DNA of 6,294 nucleotides from contig DQVB01000168.1 of NCBI GenBank assembly GCA_015661985.1, positions 1-6,294 on the forward strand. The letters run 5' to 3'. Of this stretch, positions 6,094 to 6,294 are shown one piece after another (the stretch's first letter is position 1; the number at the start of each line of letters is the position of its first letter). The position numbers were made by a program, and so were the translations under genes. The notes beneath the pieces are model-generated. The model saw only the letters and a program-made list of their open reading frames with translations. It searched no databases and had not been told where the DNA came from. This DNA comes from Planctomycetota bacterium. GTDB lineage: Bacteria > Planctomycetota > Planctomycetia > Pirellulales > Thermoguttaceae.

Positions 6094-6294
6094 CAGGGCG
6101 TGGCTCAACTGATCGTGAGTCGGCTTGGGTTGGGCTGGGGCCTCGATCTGGATTTTCCCACCACCAGCGTTTCACGGCGAGGACGCGCTAGTGGAGAAGC
6201 ACTACCCACGTTGCAAACCCGCATTGTAGGATGGGCATTCCTGCCCGTCGTAGACGGGGCGAGCCGAAAGAGAGGGCCAGTGCCAGACCTCACA
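6094..6294. other. Downstream flank of the kinase gene
   Basis: No gene is supportable in the last 201 bases. A weak inverted repeat, TAGTG (6189-6193) with CACTA (6200-6204), precedes the REP-like hairpin at 6226-6249. I see no intrinsic terminator for the kinase gene: no stable stem here is followed by a T run. Confidence 0.5.
6226..6249 (+). repeat. REP-like hairpin with GTAG foot
   Basis: GTAG (6226-6229) is followed by GATGGGCA (6230-6237), loop TTCC (6238-6241) and TGCCCGTC (6242-6249). The arms form eight pairs with one T-G wobble (6232 with 6247). The layout (GTAG, hairpin, short loop) is the same as in the pair upstream of the kinase, but the sequence is a different family. A second GTAG follows directly (6250-6253). 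It is extragenic, as REP elements usually are, and lacks a T run. I recall similar GTAG-GGGCATTCCTGCCC strings as common in planctomycetal intergenic DNA, but this is from memory only. Confidence 0.55.

Noticed and set aside
6105..6293. Small open frame of 62 codons on the - strand at the window end
   Set aside because: No recognisable motif and no ribosome site, and it overlaps the REP-like hairpin.

Overview
The window looks like a piece of a GC-rich Planctomycetota chromosome. This is inferred from gene content and not from any marker gene. It pairs an ECF-type sigma factor with a very large membrane Ser/Thr protein kinase that carries a PEGA-like domain and beta-propellers, an arrangement well known in that phylum. 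The kinase N-terminus also has the Lys-Val-Asp / Tyr-Leu...Pro-Glu-Leu pattern I associate with planctomycetal kinases. All recognised genes read on the + strand.

Layout. Positions 91-1137 hold a dead IS701-type (DDE) transposase gene. It has an in-frame TAA, three one-base frameshifts, all in G runs, and an internal deletion whose junction (404-417) can be read as two different family motifs in two frames. Positions 1138-1334 are a spacer with a C-run/G-run hairpin. Positions 1335-1922 encode an ECF-like sigma factor. Positions 1923-2394 are a long non-coding stretch. Its 3' half is rich in structure: two REP-like hairpins in inverted orientation, each preceded by GTAG on its own strand (2213-2265), run directly into an array of 5.5 copies of TACGTCGT (2263-2306), followed by a GC-rich inverted repeat (2305-2324). 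Positions 2395-6093 encode a 1232-residue kinase: duplicated N-terminal motif, kinase domain, one membrane helix, PEGA-like domain, about seven YVTN-like blades, then about six TolB/PD40-like blades. Positions 6094-6294 have no supportable gene but hold another GTAG-plus-hairpin element at 6226-6249.

How it may work together. The sigma factor has no anti-sigma gene beside it in this window. In Planctomycetes such factors are thought to be controlled by linked Ser/Thr kinases. The kinase would sense through its extracytoplasmic propellers and act through its cytoplasmic kinase domain. The 472-base gap argues against tight translational coupling and leaves room for a separate kinase promoter. 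The REP pair and octamer array lie in that gap and are the least explained part of the window.

The most interesting signal is the inverted REP pair. Its two hairpins differ at three stem positions and every difference is compensated on the other arm, so the fold and not just the sequence appears to be conserved.
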